From: SKVR01 sp046291875 | GTDB taxonomy: Bacteria > Bacteroidota > Bacteroidia > Bacteroidales > UBA7960 | DNA: 64,000 nucleotides | Assembly: GCA_046291875.1 (NCBI GenBank) | Contig: JBKBSF010000026.1 | Location: 5,367-69,366 of the forward strand | Direction: 5' to 3' | In this document: piece by piece, positions 8,880 to 17,227 of the stretch | How positions within the stretch are numbered: the stretch's first letter is position 1 | Layout of the letters: each line of letters begins with the position of its first letter | Made by a program: the position numbers and the translations under genes | Notes under the pieces: model-generated | The model's input: only the letters and a program-made list of their open reading frames with translations | Databases searched by the model: none | What the model was told of the DNA's origin: nothing

Positions 8880-9227
8880 TTATTTTTTCACTTTTTCCAC
8901 AACCGCTTTGAAAGCTTCAGGATGGTTCATTGCCAGGTCGGCAAGCACCTTGCGGTTGATCTGGATATCACTTTTAGCGAGATCGCCCATAAATTTGGAA
9001 TAGCTCAGGCCGTGCATTCTAACGGCTGCGTTGATACGCAGGATCCACAGCTTTCTGAAATTTCTTTTCTTAACACGTCTGTCGCGGTAGGCATAAGTTT
9101 GACCTTTTTCCCAGGTGTTCTTGGCTACTGTCCAGACATTTTTCCTTGCACCAAAATAACCTTTGGTAAGTTTAAGGATCTTTTTTCTTCTGCGCCTTGA
9201 GGCTACATTGTTTACTGATCTAGGCAT
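8880..9227 (-). CDS. rplT: 50S ribosomal protein L20
   Basis: 115 residues, the standard length. It begins 'MPRSVNNVASRRRRKKILK' and contains 'GYFGARKNVWTVAKN', 'RRVKKRNFRKLWI' and 'RINAAVRMHGLSYSKFM', all diagnostic of L20. It is a 23S rRNA-binding assembly protein, and in some bacteria it represses its own operon. It is the last gene of thrS-infC-rpmI-rplT, with a terminator right after it. Confidence 0.98.
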   Translation of the reverse strand: MPRSVNNVASRRRRKKILKLTKGYFGARKNVWTVAKNTWEKGQTYAYRDRRVKKRNFRKLWILRINAAVRMHGLSYSKFMGDLAKSDIQINRKVLADLAMNHPEAFKAVVEKVKK

Positions 9228-9329
9228 TTCTTTAGGATTTTGTTTTCATTTAGCGCTTTCCTGCAGCGGAAAGACTTTTCGGGCTAAACAAAGGTTTTAC
9301 AAAAAATAATTAACTAACGTTGAAAAGGA

Positions 9330-9524
9330 TTACAGGCAAAGCATTGCTTTTACCAGACCCTCATCGGGTTTGGAAATCAAACCAGTTTTGGTAAGATTTC
9401 TCTTTCTCTTTTTCGATTTTTTGGTAAGGATGTGGCTTTTGAAGGCATGCTTACGCTTGATTTTACCGGAAGCAGTAAGAGAAAACCGCTTTTTTGCTCC
9501 GGATTTTGTCTTCATTTTAGGCAT
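9330..9524 (-). CDS. rpmI: 50S ribosomal protein L35
   Basis: 64 residues: 'MPKMKTKSGAKKRFSLTASGKIKRKHAFKSH' matches the L35 family along its length, with the usual Lys/Arg richness. It sits between infC (52 bases away) and rplT (about 100 bases away) in the conserved order. Structural component of the large ribosomal subunit. Confidence 0.98.
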   Translation of the reverse strand: MPKMKTKSGAKKRFSLTASGKIKRKHAFKSHILTKKSKKRKRNLTKTGLISKPDEGLVKAMLCL

Positions 9525-9576
9525 TTGAATTCAAATTTACGGGTTAACAATCTATATGTGAAATAAACGAGAAACG

Positions 9577-10134
9577 TTACTTTTTCTTTTTAGGAGCCAC
9601 GAACATGATCATTCTTTTTCCTTCGAGTTTGGGCATTTGTTCTACTTTTCCAAGCTCTTCCAGTTCCTGGGCAAAACGAAGCAAAACTACTTCTCCCTGC
9701 TCTTTGTAAATGATCGAACGTCCTTTAAAGAACACATAAACCTTCAACTTAGCGCCTTCTTCGAGGAATTTCTGGGCATGCTTCAGTTTAAAATTGAAGT
9801 CATGGTCGTCGGTGTTGGGCCCCAGACGAATTTCCTTGATCACCACTTTTGCAGCATTGGCCTTGATGTCTTTTTGCTTCTTCTTCAGATCGTAAAGAAA
9901 CTTTTTGTAATCCAATATCTTACAAACGGGTGGATTGGCAGCAGCGGCAATCTCAACCAGATCCAGACCTTGCTCTTCAGCCAGTGCTAAAGCTTCTTTG
10001 ATAGGCAGAATGGCAGGTTCCATATCTTCTCCTACCACCCTTACAACGGGGGCCTGGATTTTTTCATTGATCTTATGGGGATCTTCGGGTCGCACAAAAA
10101 CTCTGCGGGGTCTTGGTCTAAACGGTGTTGCTAT
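9577..10134 (-). CDS. infC: Translation initiation factor IF-3, probable ATA start codon
   Basis: 185 residues from the proposed start. IF3-N is seen as 'HKINEKIQAPVVRVVG...EALALAEEQGLDLVEIAA..PPVCKILDYKKFLYD' and IF3-C as 'KEIRLGPNTDDHDFNFKLKHAQKFLEEG..VYVFFKGR'. No ATG fits the N-terminus; the first ordinary start is GTG at 10095. Upstream of that GTG the frame stays open and encodes a basic arm (ATPFRPRPRRVFV) of the kind seen in other Bacteroidota IF3s. An ATA codon at 10132-10134 lies 8 bases after a strong GGAGG, rare in this genome. Non-AUG (AUU/AUA) starts on infC are known to allow IF3 to control its own synthesis. Third-last gene of the operon. Product certain; start likely. Confidence 0.95.
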   Translation of the reverse strand: MATPFRPRPRRVFVRPEDPHKINEKIQAPVVRVVGEDMEPAILPIKEALALAEEQGLDLVEIAAAANPPVCKILDYKKFLYDLKKKQKDIKANAAKVVIKEIRLGPNTDDHDFNFKLKHAQKFLEEGAKLKVYVFFKGRSIIYKEQGEVVLLRFAQELEELGKVEQMPKLEGKRMIMFVAPKKKK

Positions 10135-10212
10135 ATTTCGGTCCTCCTTATTTTGATGAATAATATTTAAGTAATAATTTTTGGGTTCTGTTCAAGGGGT
10201 TGCACAAAAAAA

Positions 10213-12150
10213 TCAGAACTCTGTCAGCTGCCTGATTTCATCGTTAACCAATTTGATAAAATCTTCCGGGGTAAAAGTACCCAAATCTCCAACTCCATGC
10301 TTTCTTACAGACAAAGTTCCTTCATTTTCTTCTTTCTCACCCACAATGATCATAAACGGAATCTTACGTGTTTCGGCGTCTCTGATCTTTTTTCCTGTTT
10401 TTTCACTGCGCTCGTCAATGAGGGTGCGAATTTCGGAATTATTTAGCAAATTTAAAACTTTTTTTGCATAATTCTCATACTTCTCACTGATTGGCAGTAC
10501 GATAGCTTGTTCTGGGGTAAGCCAGAGGGGAAAATTACCTGCACAGTGCTCAATAAGTACGGCAACAAATCTCTCCATGGAGCCAAAGGGGGCTCTGTGG
10601 ATCATCACCGGGCGATGTTTCTGGTTGTCGCTGCCGGTATATTCCAGTTCGAAACGTTCGGGCAGGTTATAGTCTACCTGAATGGTTCCCAGTTGCCACT
10701 TACGACCCAAAGCATCTTTTACCATAAAGTCGAGTTTGGGGCCGTAAAATGCAGCTTCTCCCATTTCCACTTCGGCATGTATGCCCTTTTCTTCCACGGC
10801 TTCTACGATGGCTTTCTCTGCTTTCTCCCAGTTTTCGTCGCTACCGATGTACTTCTGTCGATTCTCCGGATCGCGCAGCGAAATCTGCACACTGTAATCC
10901 TTGAATTCGAGTGCTTTAAAGATGTAAAGAATGATATCCATTACCTTCAGGAACTCTTCTTTTACCTGGTCGGGACGGCAGAAAATGTGCGCATCGTCCT
11001 GGGTAAACCCTCTTACCCGTGTAAGGCCGTGGAGCTCTCCACTTTGCTCATAGCGGTAAACTGTGCCAAATTCGGCCAGACGCAAAGGCAAATCCTTATA
11101 AGAGTACTGACGGGTTTTATAGATCTCGCAATGGTGCGGGCAATTCATAGGCTTGAGCAAAAACTCTTCACCTTCGGCGGGGGTTTGAATGGGCTGGAAA
11201 GAGTCCTTTCCGTACTTCTCATAGTGCCCGCTGGTCAAATAAAGATTTTTATTACCGATATGGGGCGTAATTACAGGCAGGTAACCAGCTTTACGCTGCA
11301 CGTTTTTGAGAAACTTCTCCAGGTTTTCGCGCAGCTGGGCACCTTTGGGCAACCACAGAGGCAATCCCTGGCCCACACTGGGAGAGAATGCAAACAATTC
11401 CATTTCGCGGCCAATCTTGCGGTGATCGCGTTTTTTTGCTTCTTCCAGCATCTCCAGGTATTCGGTCAGCTGTTTTTGTTTGGGGAAGGTGATGCCATAT
11501 ACCCGTGTGAGCTGCTTGCGACTTTCATCGCCACGCCAGTAAGCTCCTGCAATGCTCAGCAGCTTCACCGCCTTGATTGTGCTGGTATCTGCAAGGTGAG
11601 GCCCACGGCAGAGGTCGGTAAAGTTGCCCGACTCATAAAAGCTTATGGTACCATCTTCCAGATCCTGCAACAGGTCAACCTTATATTCATCACCCTTGTT
11701 GGAATAAAACTCCAGGGCTTGTGCCTTGGGTATTTCCTTCCTTACAAATTGTTGTTTCTGACGGGCCAGGTCCAGCATTTTCTTTTCAATCTTTTCAAAA
11801 TCGTTGCTCGAAATGCTATGATCACCCAGATCTATGTCGTAATAGAAACCATTTTCCACATCGGGGCCAATACCAAATTTGGTACCCGGATACAACGCCT
11901 CAATGGCCTCTGCCATAAGGTGAGCTGAAGAGTGCCACATGGTAGCTTTTCCTTCCTTGTCATCCCAGGTATGGAGCTTGATTTTGGCATCGTTGTGAAT
12001 GGGGCGGTTCAGGTCCCATACCTCACCATTTACGGTAATGGAAAGCACATTGCGGGCGAGTCCTTCACTGATGCTTTGTGCGATTTCAAAACCGGTAACC
12101 CCCTTGGGGTATTCTCTTGACGAATTGTCGGGCAAAGTAATGCGTATCAT
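10213..12150 (-). CDS. thrS: Threonyl-tRNA synthetase
   Basis: 645 residues, full length. TGS domain 1-61; editing domain with the HxxxH motif at His73-His77 and a later 'DLCRGPH'; class II catalytic core with 'KPMNCPHHC' (zinc ligands), motif 2 'YRYEQSGELHGLTRVRGFTQDD' and motif 3 'HRAPFGSMERF'; C-terminal anticodon-binding domain. It charges tRNA-Thr and clears mischarged Ser-tRNA-Thr. It is the first gene of the four-gene translation operon, 78 bases ahead of infC, with a ~130-base structured leader. Confidence 0.98.
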   Translation of the reverse strand: MIRITLPDNSSREYPKGVTGFEIAQSISEGLARNVLSITVNGEVWDLNRPIHNDAKIKLHTWDDKEGKATMWHSSAHLMAEAIEALYPGTKFGIGPDVENGFYYDIDLGDHSISSNDFEKIEKKMLDLARQKQQFVRKEIPKAQALEFYSNKGDEYKVDLLQDLEDGTISFYESGNFTDLCRGPHLADTSTIKAVKLLSIAGAYWRGDESRKQLTRVYGITFPKQKQLTEYLEMLEEAKKRDHRKIGREMELFAFSPSVGQGLPLWLPKGAQLRENLEKFLKNVQRKAGYLPVITPHIGNKNLYLTSGHYEKYGKDSFQPIQTPAEGEEFLLKPMNCPHHCEIYKTRQYSYKDLPLRLAEFGTVYRYEQSGELHGLTRVRGFTQDDAHIFCRPDQVKEEFLKVMDIILYIFKALEFKDYSVQISLRDPENRQKYIGSDENWEKAEKAIVEAVEEKGIHAEVEMGEAAFYGPKLDFMVKDALGRKWQLGTIQVDYNLPERFELEYTGSDNQKHRPVMIHRAPFGSMERFVAVLIEHCAGNFPLWLTPEQAIVLPISEKYENYAKKVLNLLNNSEIRTLIDERSEKTGKKIRDAETRKIPFMIIVGEKEENEGTLSVRKHGVGDLGTFTPEDFIKLVNDEIRQLTEF

Positions 12151-12293
12151 ACTGTTATTTTAGGCATTTGGTGTTTCAGACCTGGTCGGTTCTCCAGCAG
12201 AAGTGTAAGGACAGGTCCGGATGATGAGCAGACAACAAGGCAGTTAAAAACACTGCACAATGCACTACCCTTTCTTACAAGGGTGCAAAGGTA
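12151..12293 (-). promoter_or_regulatory. Promoter and structured leader of the thrS operon
   Basis: On the minus strand a TACCTTTG box (plus coordinates 12286-12293) matches the -7 consensus exactly and puts the start near 12280. The next ~130 bases before thrS include a hairpin just after the start (a CCCTT/AAGGG stem within flanking TGCA pairs). A 67-codon open frame here overlaps the thrS start in another frame and shows no family signature, so I read the stretch as untranslated leader. Confidence 0.55.
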
Positions 12294-12352
12294 CAAAAAA
12301 ATATCTTTGCCAATTGGATTTCTGGCTTTAAAATAAAGGAGTTCAGGCAAAA

Positions 12353-13138
12353 TTAATCCACTGCGTACATTCGCTTAATAAAGCGCAGCTTGTGGGTATA
12401 TTTCCTTAGAGAAGTATTGAAGATACCCTGGTGGTCAATTTTATCTACCCTTACTGTCTGGTGTGCATGAATGATATGCTCGTCGTCGAGCAGTATACCT
12501 ACATGAATAATGGCCTGTTCCTCATTATCGAAAAACAGCAGATCTCCTGGAGCAGCCTCATGAATAAGATTGAGCATTTGTCCCTGGGTAGCTTGCTGAG
12601 AGGCATCTCTGAGAATTTGAAAGCCGGCCATTTTATATACCAGTTGGGTAAAGCCTGAACAATCGATCCCCAATGCCGATTTACCTCCCCACAGATAAGG
12701 GGTATTAAGAAAATTAAGGGCAAGCGAGGGAATCAGCGAAGGATCAGGCTGTGCAATGGCACGGCAATTTCCATGGAAATGAAATTGTTTGCCTGCCAGC
12801 TCAAAAGCGCCCTCATGGCAATTGTAAAAACTACTTCCGGCAGATACCAGAAAAGAGGTATTTAGGCTCTTATCTTCGAGCAACTGTACCAGATCGGTAC
12901 TCACAAAACGGTTAGAATGATGCAGAAGTTCGGAGTTCTCCTGGCTTAGCGGGGCAATCTGCCCGGCAGAAACCCAGCCCTGGTAGCCATCATCCAGCAG
13001 AGCTACCATCAGCCATTTATCTTTGCGTTGCAGGATCTCTACCTGGTCTCCAAAGAGCAATTGGGTTACCATTTCTGAACGATCATCGGCAGAAAGCCTT
13101 AAAGGTGCCACACTGATCAAACAAATTCCCTTTTCCAT
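12353..13138 (-). CDS. NlpC/P60 family cysteine peptidase with SH3 domains
   Basis: 261 residues. An N-terminal SH3b-like region (1 to ~60, 'LLFGDQVEILQRKDKWLMVALLDDGYQGWV') is followed by a second beta region and the NlpC/P60 domain from ~125. Catalytic residues are visible: Cys in 'GIDCSGFTQLVYK', His in 'IIHVGILLDD' and the third polar His in 'HAH'. 'PYLWGGKS' is the usual lead-in. These enzymes (YkfC-like gamma-D-glutamyl-diamino-acid peptidases) cut murein peptides, often for recycling. There is no signal peptide, so cytoplasmic recycling is more likely than wall hydrolysis. Upstream of the thrS promoter, transcribed in the same direction. Confidence 0.9.
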   Translation of the reverse strand: MEKGICLISVAPLRLSADDRSEMVTQLLFGDQVEILQRKDKWLMVALLDDGYQGWVSAGQIAPLSQENSELLHHSNRFVSTDLVQLLEDKSLNTSFLVSAGSSFYNCHEGAFELAGKQFHFHGNCRAIAQPDPSLIPSLALNFLNTPYLWGGKSALGIDCSGFTQLVYKMAGFQILRDASQQATQGQMLNLIHEAAPGDLLFFDNEEQAIIHVGILLDDEHIIHAHQTVRVDKIDHQGIFNTSLRKYTHKLRFIKRMYAVD

Positions 13139-13237
13139 ACATTTAATTTGCAGGTAAAATTATGGAAAATAGTTTACATCCATACAACAGAAAGAGGGTT
13201 AATTGTTAACTTCGCAAATCAAGCACAATTGAACGTT

Positions 13238-15322
13238 ATGGTCAAGATCATTACCTGGTTTCAGGAAAATTTCTCCAATCTGGTTCGTTTCAACCTGTTT
13301 GCCATCAGCATATTGTTGATTGTATTGCTTTTTCCGCGCCATAGTGGCTTTTACTGGGAGTTCTCCCAGGCCCGCCCATGGATGTACGACGATCTGATAG
13401 CACCTTTCAGCTTTGCCATTCAGAAGAGTCAGGAGGAGCTTGCCCGCGAACGGGAGGAGGTTCTGGCAGAGCTGGTTCCGTTTTTCCGTACCGACCCGGG
13501 TGTTTACGACCGTCAGTTTCAGTTGTACAACACCCGTTTTGAGGTTGCATGGGCAGATGAAATGGGCACTCGCGATGCACGTGCGGAGCAAAAGAATCAA
13601 CTCAAAAGGGCCGGATTGGACATTTTCGACTCCATTTACCAGCGTGGGGTAATTTTTCTGGAAGGAGAAATGGCCGGTGCTTCCGCCGATACTCCCATCT
13701 TGCTTATTGAAGGAACGGTGGCCAACCCTTCAAAGGTAGGCGACTTTCTGTCCATACGCGAAGCTTTTCAGCTTACCAGTAAATTGCTGGATGAAAAACG
13801 ACTTGACAATCGCCAGAGGGGTTTTCTGAGAGGTGTGATTGAAAACTCCATCACGCATAGTGTTTTCTGGGATGAAGAAGCCAACAGCAGGGCTGTTACC
13901 GCTGCCCTTGAAAGGATATCACCCAATCGGGGCATGGTACAACAAGGCGAAAAAATTGTATCCAAAGGCGAGCTTATCACGGCAGAGAAACTACGGATAC
14001 TGGAGTCGTTCCGGGCAGAATACACCCGTCAGCTGGGCAGCACAACCGTAAATCAGCTGATATTCCTGGGGCAGTTTCTGCTGGTTTCCATTTCATTGGT
14101 TGTATTGAGCCTCTTTTTAATGATCTTCAGCAAGGAGGTTTTTTACAATTCAAGAAAACTGATCGTAATACTGCTTTCCATTTTCCTGATGGTATTGCTC
14201 ACAAGCCAGGTGGTTAAATACAATATCAATCTGCTTTATTTATTGCCGGTTTGTATTGTGCCCATCATTATCCGGAGTTTTTTCGACAACCGGCTTGCCC
14301 TTTATGTGCACATTACTTCCATTATCCTTATTGGCTTTCTGGTGCCCAAGAGTTTTGAATTCGTGTTTTTGCAGTTTATTGCGGGCATCATTGCCATATT
14401 ATCCATGGCCAGTTTGCGGCGGCGTTCGCAGCTTTTCACCACTGTAATGCTGATATTCCTCACCTATGTGGCCGTATTTACCGGCTTAACCCTGGCCCAG
14501 ACCGGATCCTTTTCGCACATAGAACCCATCAACTACCTGTATTTCGGAGGGAGTGCCCTACTTACCCTTTTTGCTTACCCGCTGGTTTACATCTTTGAAC
14601 GTACCTCCGGACTGCCCACCGACTTTTCACTGCTGGAGCTGTCCGATACCAACTCGCCATTGTTGCGCCAACTTAACCTGACCGCACCAGGTACCTTCCA
14701 GCACTCGCTGCAGGTAGCCAACCTGGCCGAAGAGGCCATCAGCATCATTGGAGGCAATACCTTGCTGGTACGCACAGGGGCATTGTACCATGACATCGGC
14801 AAAATGGATCAACCCCAGTATTTTATAGAAAATCAGAATTCTGAGATCAACCCACACGATGAGCTCAGTTATACCGAAAGTGCAGAAATAATCATTGGCC
14901 ATGTAATAAAGGGCATAGAAAAAGCCAGAAAAAACAACCTTCCCGAATATATTATTGATTTTATACGCACCCACCATGGCACTACCACCACCCGTTATTT
15001 TTATGCCATGGAGCAAAAGGAAAACCCCGACCGGACGGTAGATAAAGAACTCTTTACCTATAAAGGGCCTATCCCTTTCAGCAAAGAAACCGCAGTGCTT
15101 ATGATGGCCGACTCGGTAGAAGCGGCTTCGCGCAGCCTTAAAAAGCCCAACGAAGACACCATCAACAAACTGGTAGACAGCATCATCGACAAGCAGGTGG
15201 AGGAAAAGCAATTTGATAATGCCAGCATAACCTTCAAAGACATCAACATCATCCGCCGGGTTTTCAAAAACCGCCTGATGCATATCTTTCATGTAAGAAT
15301 TGCCTATCCCGGTTCAAACTAA
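13238..15322 (+). CDS. 7TM-HD family phosphohydrolase (PgpH/YqfF-like, predicted c-di-AMP phosphodiesterase)
   Basis: 694 residues from this start. One N-terminal membrane segment (~15-35) leads to an extracytoplasmic domain (~45-270), then about seven membrane helices (~275-460), then a cytoplasmic HD domain with 'HDIGK' (His518-Asp519), upstream 'APGTFQHSLQVANLAE' and a later 'THHGT'. This is the 7TMR-HDED/7TM-HD architecture, whose characterised members hydrolyse cyclic di-AMP. The frame extends upstream to 13148, but that stretch has no membrane or domain signal and carries a promoter-like TAACTTCG (13207-13214), so the ATG at 13238 is preferred. Monocistronic. Confidence 0.9.
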   Translation: MVKIITWFQENFSNLVRFNLFAISILLIVLLFPRHSGFYWEFSQARPWMYDDLIAPFSFAIQKSQEELAREREEVLAELVPFFRTDPGVYDRQFQLYNTRFEVAWADEMGTRDARAEQKNQLKRAGLDIFDSIYQRGVIFLEGEMAGASADTPILLIEGTVANPSKVGDFLSIREAFQLTSKLLDEKRLDNRQRGFLRGVIENSITHSVFWDEEANSRAVTAALERISPNRGMVQQGEKIVSKGELITAEKLRILESFRAEYTRQLGSTTVNQLIFLGQFLLVSISLVVLSLFLMIFSKEVFYNSRKLIVILLSIFLMVLLTSQVVKYNINLLYLLPVCIVPIIIRSFFDNRLALYVHITSIILIGFLVPKSFEFVFLQFIAGIIAILSMASLRRRSQLFTTVMLIFLTYVAVFTGLTLAQTGSFSHIEPINYLYFGGSALLTLFAYPLVYIFERTSGLPTDFSLLELSDTNSPLLRQLNLTAPGTFQHSLQVANLAEEAISIIGGNTLLVRTGALYHDIGKMDQPQYFIENQNSEINPHDELSYTESAEIIIGHVIKGIEKARKNNLPEYIIDFIRTHHGTTTTRYFYAMEQKENPDRTVDKELFTYKGPIPFSKETAVLMMADSVEAASRSLKKPNEDTINKLVDSIIDKQVEEKQFDNASITFKDINIIRRVFKNRLMHIFHVRIAYPGSN

Positions 15323-15349
15323 ACCGGGTAAACCAGGATCTGACATCAA

Positions 15350-15997
15350 TCAGGCATGCACTGCCTTTCGCAGGTATTCTGCGGTATCCGGCCCCAGGTT
15401 GAACAACAGGTCCAGAATGCTCAGATTGGGCTGAAACCCCCATTTATCGCCAAAGGTCTGGTAATAGGGTGCCAGAGTGGGTACTGGATACTGCTGCCTG
15501 TCGCGGTTTTTGGGGCTGATGCAGAATCGCAGGTCCAGCGCTGCAGCACTGTTTTGCACAAATCCGGAAGTAAAATCAATATCTGCCGACACATCCAACT
15601 CTTCACAAAAGGCATTCAGGATAGCATGGTTGAGATCCACCAGCAAGTTGTATTGCGTACTCATTACAAACTCCTCGGCCAACTGTCTGTAAAACAAAAA
15701 ATATGGAGCATTGCGATAGGCCGCTTCAATGGAACGCCAGTGGTTTTTCTGCCAACTGCTGTGGTCGCTGATGCGCACCTGGGCCGTGGAAGTATGATTG
15801 CCCAGAGGCTTCTCAACCGGAATGCTCAGGCTTAATACTCCATTGGCGGTAAGTATATTGCACCGGTTGCGCCAGGTCTGGCGGGCATACGTTTCATGGA
15901 TGTCTATCCGAACCTTTTGTGCCCCCATAATGCGAACAAAATACTCAATGGGAGGAAAATAGGATGTAGCGAGAAGAATGGTATGATCGATGGCCAT
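15350..15997 (-). CDS. WbqC-like family protein
   Basis: 215 residues. 'LLATSYFPPIEYF' at the N-terminus, 'QTWRNRCNILTANGVLSLSIPVE', 'WQKNHWRSIEAAYRNAPYF' and 'DLNHAILNAFCEEL' are the hallmark blocks of WbqC (DUF WbqC), common in Bacteroidota next to lepB. Biochemical function is not established; some members sit in polysaccharide loci. An earlier ATG at 16072 would overlap lepB by 59 bases and add an unconserved leader. The start at 15997, 16 bases after the lepB stop, is chosen. Probably co-transcribed with lepB. Confidence 0.85.
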   Translation of the reverse strand: MAIDHTILLATSYFPPIEYFVRIMGAQKVRIDIHETYARQTWRNRCNILTANGVLSLSIPVEKPLGNHTSTAQVRISDHSSWQKNHWRSIEAAYRNAPYFLFYRQLAEEFVMSTQYNLLVDLNHAILNAFCEELDVSADIDFTSGFVQNSAAALDLRFCISPKNRDRQQYPVPTLAPYYQTFGDKWGFQPNLSILDLLFNLGPDTAEYLRKAVHA

Positions 15998-16013
15998 AGA
16001 GTTAAGAGTAAAA

Positions 16014-17108
16014 TCAAGATTTTGCAAGGGAAGTAAACCATCTTTTCCAGCGTGGCTTTGCAACCATTGCATTGCGTGTATCGAAAGAAAAAACTATTGC
16101 GGTAACCTTACCGATGATATGCGTTTCGGGCAGCAATCCCCATGAACGGGAGTCAGATGTATTGTGCCGGTTGTCGCCCAAAACAAAAAAGTAATTACGC
16201 CGGAAGGTGTAGGAAGGTGTGTATTTCCCGCCCACAAAAAGGGAGTCGTTGCTCAACCGTGCATTCAGCCCTTCGTGATAAAGGATATGGTATCCATACA
16301 ATGCCAGGTTTTCGGAGGAAAGATCCAGGCTCATGCCACGATAAGGGATTTTCAGTGGGCCGAACTGATCGGCAGTCCAGTGGGCTGCAATGGCACCATA
16401 AGGGGGATGCACATCCTGAGAATTTTCAGACAGGTATCTTTCGATCTTCAGCACACCGGGCATGCGCCTCACGGAGTCGGACATCTGGTGGGTAAGCGGA
16501 AAAATAAAACGGTTGTCCCTGCCCTCTCTCCGGCCTTCATACAACTCAAGTAATTCAAGAAACGCTTCATCAACCACCCCTCTGCGGGTTTCAACCAGGT
16601 AGTCGGTCTGGATGGTGGGAAGATTCTCTATTCTTTGTCCATCAACCCACAATACTCCATCTTTCATATGTATTGTTTCGCCCGGCAAACCTGCCACTCT
16701 CTTAACCCGGCGAAATCGCTGGTCGATGGGCAGGTTGAGCAATGCAGGGGTATTGAGCAAAACCAGATCATGGTGGGCTACACTCCCCCTTGCCGGCAGC
16801 CGCCAGTAAGGCAATTGTTTTTCCCTTACAATGGTATCGGTACTGAGCAATACATTTACCCAGCTGTGAGGCACCAGCCGCAAAGGCATACGTGCTCCAT
16901 AACGGGTTTTGTTTACCCACACCACATCGCCCGGAAGCAAGGTGCGCTCCATACTGCTGTCGGATATACTCACCATATCGAAAGCGGTAAAGCGCAGCAA
17001 AATCAGTAACCCCAGAGCAATGAGCAAAGCCCTGCCCCACTCTCTTAACTGGGGAGAGATTCTACGCGAAGCAGATGTTGTTTTTCTTTTTTTCCTCCTG
17101 GTAGCCAT
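16014..17108 (-). CDS. lepB: Signal peptidase I
   Basis: 364 residues, longer than enterobacterial LepB because of an insert typical of Bacteroidota. Basic N-terminus, membrane segment ~24-42, then catalytic Ser52 in 'SSMERTLLPGD', Lys136 in 'VKRVAGLPGE', and the conserved C-terminal 'FFVLGDNRHNTSDSRSWG'. The insert (~165-300) lies between the last two boxes. It removes signal peptides at the outer face of the inner membrane. First gene of a lepB-wbqC pair, divergent from nnrD. Confidence 0.95.
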   Translation of the reverse strand: MATRRKKRKTTSASRRISPQLREWGRALLIALGLLILLRFTAFDMVSISDSSMERTLLPGDVVWVNKTRYGARMPLRLVPHSWVNVLLSTDTIVREKQLPYWRLPARGSVAHHDLVLLNTPALLNLPIDQRFRRVKRVAGLPGETIHMKDGVLWVDGQRIENLPTIQTDYLVETRRGVVDEAFLELLELYEGRREGRDNRFIFPLTHQMSDSVRRMPGVLKIERYLSENSQDVHPPYGAIAAHWTADQFGPLKIPYRGMSLDLSSENLALYGYHILYHEGLNARLSNDSLFVGGKYTPSYTFRRNYFFVLGDNRHNTSDSRSWGLLPETHIIGKVTAIVFSFDTRNAMVAKPRWKRWFTSLAKS

Positions 17109-17195
17109 ATGCCGGGTAATTCGATGGCAAATTTATAAAAACCCCCGGCAATAATTTAGCACTGCTGGAAAAAGGCATAGAAAGGATCAAAACCC

Positions 17196-17203
17196 TATCT
17201 TTG
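17196..17203 (+). promoter_or_regulatory. -7 promoter box of the NAD(P)HX repair gene
   Basis: TATCTTTG matches the TAnnTTTG consensus exactly, 24 bases before the ATG at 17228. The first possible in-frame start (17201) falls inside this box, so the 17228 start is favoured. Confidence 0.5.
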
Positions 17204-17227
17204 CAACCAAACCCAAACAACTGCTCT

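Noticed and set aside
10507..11928. 473-codon open frame on the plus strand
   Set aside because: Antisense to thrS, whose motifs are all intact; a shadow of its codon usage.
12147..12350. 67-codon minus-strand open frame before thrS
   Set aside because: Overlaps the thrS start in another frame and the -7 promoter box lies within it; better read as leader.
15308..15328. CCCGGTT/AACCGGG hairpin across the stop of the 7TM-HD gene
   Set aside because: Seven-base stem with no T run; too weak to call a terminator.
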